From: Verrucomicrobiota bacterium
Lineage (GTDB): Bacteria; Verrucomicrobiota; Verrucomicrobiia; Chthoniobacterales; UBA10450
Assembly: GCA_003218345.1 (NCBI GenBank)
Contig: QHNF01000070.1
Coordinates: forward strand, 1 to 5,892
Length of the DNA stretch: 5,892 nucleotides
Reading direction: 5' to 3'
How positions within the stretch are numbered: position 1 is the first letter of the stretch; each line of letters opens with the position of its first letter. Made by a program: the position numbers and the translations under genes. The notes beneath the pieces were generated by a model. It saw only the letters and a list, made by a program, of their open reading frames with translations. It searched no databases and was not told the origin of the DNA. Positions 5,144 through 5,892 of the stretch are shown piece after piece.

Positions 5144-5892
5144 TTACTTTTCGATCTTGCTCACTACGGCGCGTAAATTCCAGCCATTTGCTTGGAGCAG
5201 CTTGTGAGCGGAATCGTAATCGCACTGCATCAACTCGGTGACCACCCGCACCGCGCGATCGCGCAGCTTCGAACTGGTCGTGTGCAGATCGATCATCAAA
5301 TTACCGCACACCTTCCCGAGGCCAACCATCGCTCCGGTACTAATGATGTTGAGCGCAACCTTCGTCGCGGTCCCAGCTTTCAATCTGGTCGATCCAGTGA
5401 GGACTTCCGGCCCAACCGCGAGATGAATCGCAAGATCGATATCGCTGTAGCCACGGCCCTGTGGGCCGTCGCCGTGACCGGCCACAGGCCGGTGGCTACA
5501 ACTGGGATTACAGGTGAGCAGAATCGTTTTCGCACCTAACGACTTCGCCCGCGCCAGCGCGCCCAGGACGAAAGGCGTTCTGCCGCTGGCCGTGATTCCA
5601 ATCATAACATCGGTATTCTTGATCCGACGCTCATCCAAAGCTAACGCGCCCGCGCTTTCCTCGTCTTCGGCGGCTTCCACGCTGCGATAAAGCGCGGTAA
5701 CCCCGCCGGCGATCACTCCCTGCACAAGGTCGGGCGGCGCGCCAAAAGTCGGCGGGATTTCGCTGGCATCGAGGACCCCAATCCGCCCGCTGCTCCCGGC
5801 ACCAACATAGAACAAGTGGCCGCGATTTCGCAGCGATTCGGTCACTATTTCAACAGCTTTGGAAAGCTTGACAATCGCCCCGTGCAAGGCAT
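5144..5892 (-). CDS. murQ: N-acetylmuramic acid 6-phosphate etherase MurQ (partial, N-terminus outside window) with an in-frame repeat insertion
   Basis: MurQ is a cytosolic enzyme that cleaves the lactyl ether of MurNAc-6-phosphate to give GlcNAc-6-phosphate and D-lactate in cell-wall recycling. The frame is open through the window edge. Residue numbers here count from the TTG at 5885-5887, which I take as an internal Leu, not a start; about 45 N-terminal residues of the usual ~300 lie outside. The SIS sugar-phosphate motif GAGSSGRIG is at 29-37. SEIPPTFG carries Glu43 and AAEDEES carries Glu74; their 31-residue spacing equals that of the catalytic pair Glu83/Glu114 of E. coli MurQ. GPEVLTGSTRLKAGTATK (159-176) and GKVCGNLMIDL are family signatures, followed by the C-terminal helical domain. 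Oddly, after LLTCNPS, residues 130-147 (CSHRPVAGHGDGPQGRGY) are encoded by a palindromic repeat and have no counterpart in the family. The enzyme is recognised with confidence; whether the insertion leaves it active cannot be told. Confidence 0.95.
   Translation of the reverse strand, partial: ALHGAIVKLSKAVEIVTESLRNRGHLFYVGAGSSGRIGVLDASEIPPTFGAPPDLVQGVIAGGVTALYRSVEAAEDEESAGALALDERRIKNTDVMIGITASGRTPFVLGALARAKSLGAKTILLTCNPSCSHRPVAGHGDGPQGRGYSDIDLAIHLAVGPEVLTGSTRLKAGTATKVALNIISTGAMVGLGKVCGNLMIDLHTTSSKLRDRAVRVVTELMQCDYDSAHKLLQANGWNLRAVVSKIEK
5446..5500. repeat. 55-base palindromic element inserted in frame within murQ
   Basis: The ends are perfect 9-base inverted repeats, TGTAGCCAC (5446-5454) and GTGGCTACA (5492-5500). 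Over the whole 55 bases, 22 of 27 positions are symmetric around 5473. Each half also contains its own perfect hairpin with a 7-base stem and a 3-base loop: 5453-5469 (loop TGT) and 5477-5493 (loop ACA). The element encodes residues 130-147 of the visible MurQ on the minus strand plus the first base of the next codon, and it contains no stop in that frame. It corresponds to a stretch where MurQ relatives have only a short loop. It resembles a REP/MITE-like or palindromic coding-region element. No second copy is seen in this window. Confidence 0.85.

Noticed and set aside
5885..5887. TTG at 5885-5887 as the murQ start
   Set aside because: The frame continues to the window edge and MurQ needs about 45 more N-terminal residues, so this codon is an internal leucine.

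Overview
The window is a compact chromosomal segment, GC-rich by eye (mid-50s percent), from a Gram-negative-type bacterium. A periplasmic HtrA protease with a signal peptide, a membrane-anchored L,D-transpeptidase and the cell-wall recycling enzyme MurQ all fit a cell with peptidoglycan and a periplasm. Weak Shine-Dalgarno sites, the ankyrin/transpeptidase fusion and the style of a palindromic repeat inside murQ make me lean towards a soil Verrucomicrobiota (Chthoniobacterales-like). That is an inference from general resemblance, not a measurement. There are no tRNA or rRNA genes, CRISPR arrays, transposase genes or phage genes.

Layout. Positions 1-183 (+) hold the C-terminal end of a membrane protein that starts outside the window. 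It converges on a minus-strand group read from right to left: an ankyrin-repeat/L,D-transpeptidase (2982 to 1690), a CPBP (CAAX-type) intramembrane protease (1592 to 894) and a small alpha/beta hydrolase of the TEX30/KANL3 type (802 to 206). Gaps of 97 and 91 bases separate these three. Divergent from the transpeptidase is an HtrA/DegP-like serine protease (about 3107-4591, +). The roughly 120 bases between them hold a perfect AT palindrome that provides a TATAAT box on each strand. The htrA stop codon overlaps the stop codon of a convergent 73-residue membrane protein (4809 to 4588). That gene follows, after 10 bases, a 49-residue lmo0937-family membrane protein (4969 to 4820). The right end holds murQ (minus strand, stop at 5144), whose N-terminus is cut by the window edge.

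Functional picture. Most genes act at the envelope: peptidoglycan cross-linking or lipoprotein attachment (transpeptidase), periplasmic protein quality control (HtrA), intramembrane proteolysis (CPBP), recycling of MurNAc-6-phosphate (MurQ) and small membrane proteins. They do not form one obvious pathway.

The most unusual element is a 55-base near-perfect palindrome at 5446-5500 inside murQ. It is read through in frame and appears to add a loop of 14 or more residues to the enzyme. This looks like a dispersed palindromic element that has colonised a coding sequence, comparable in principle to Rickettsia palindromic elements.
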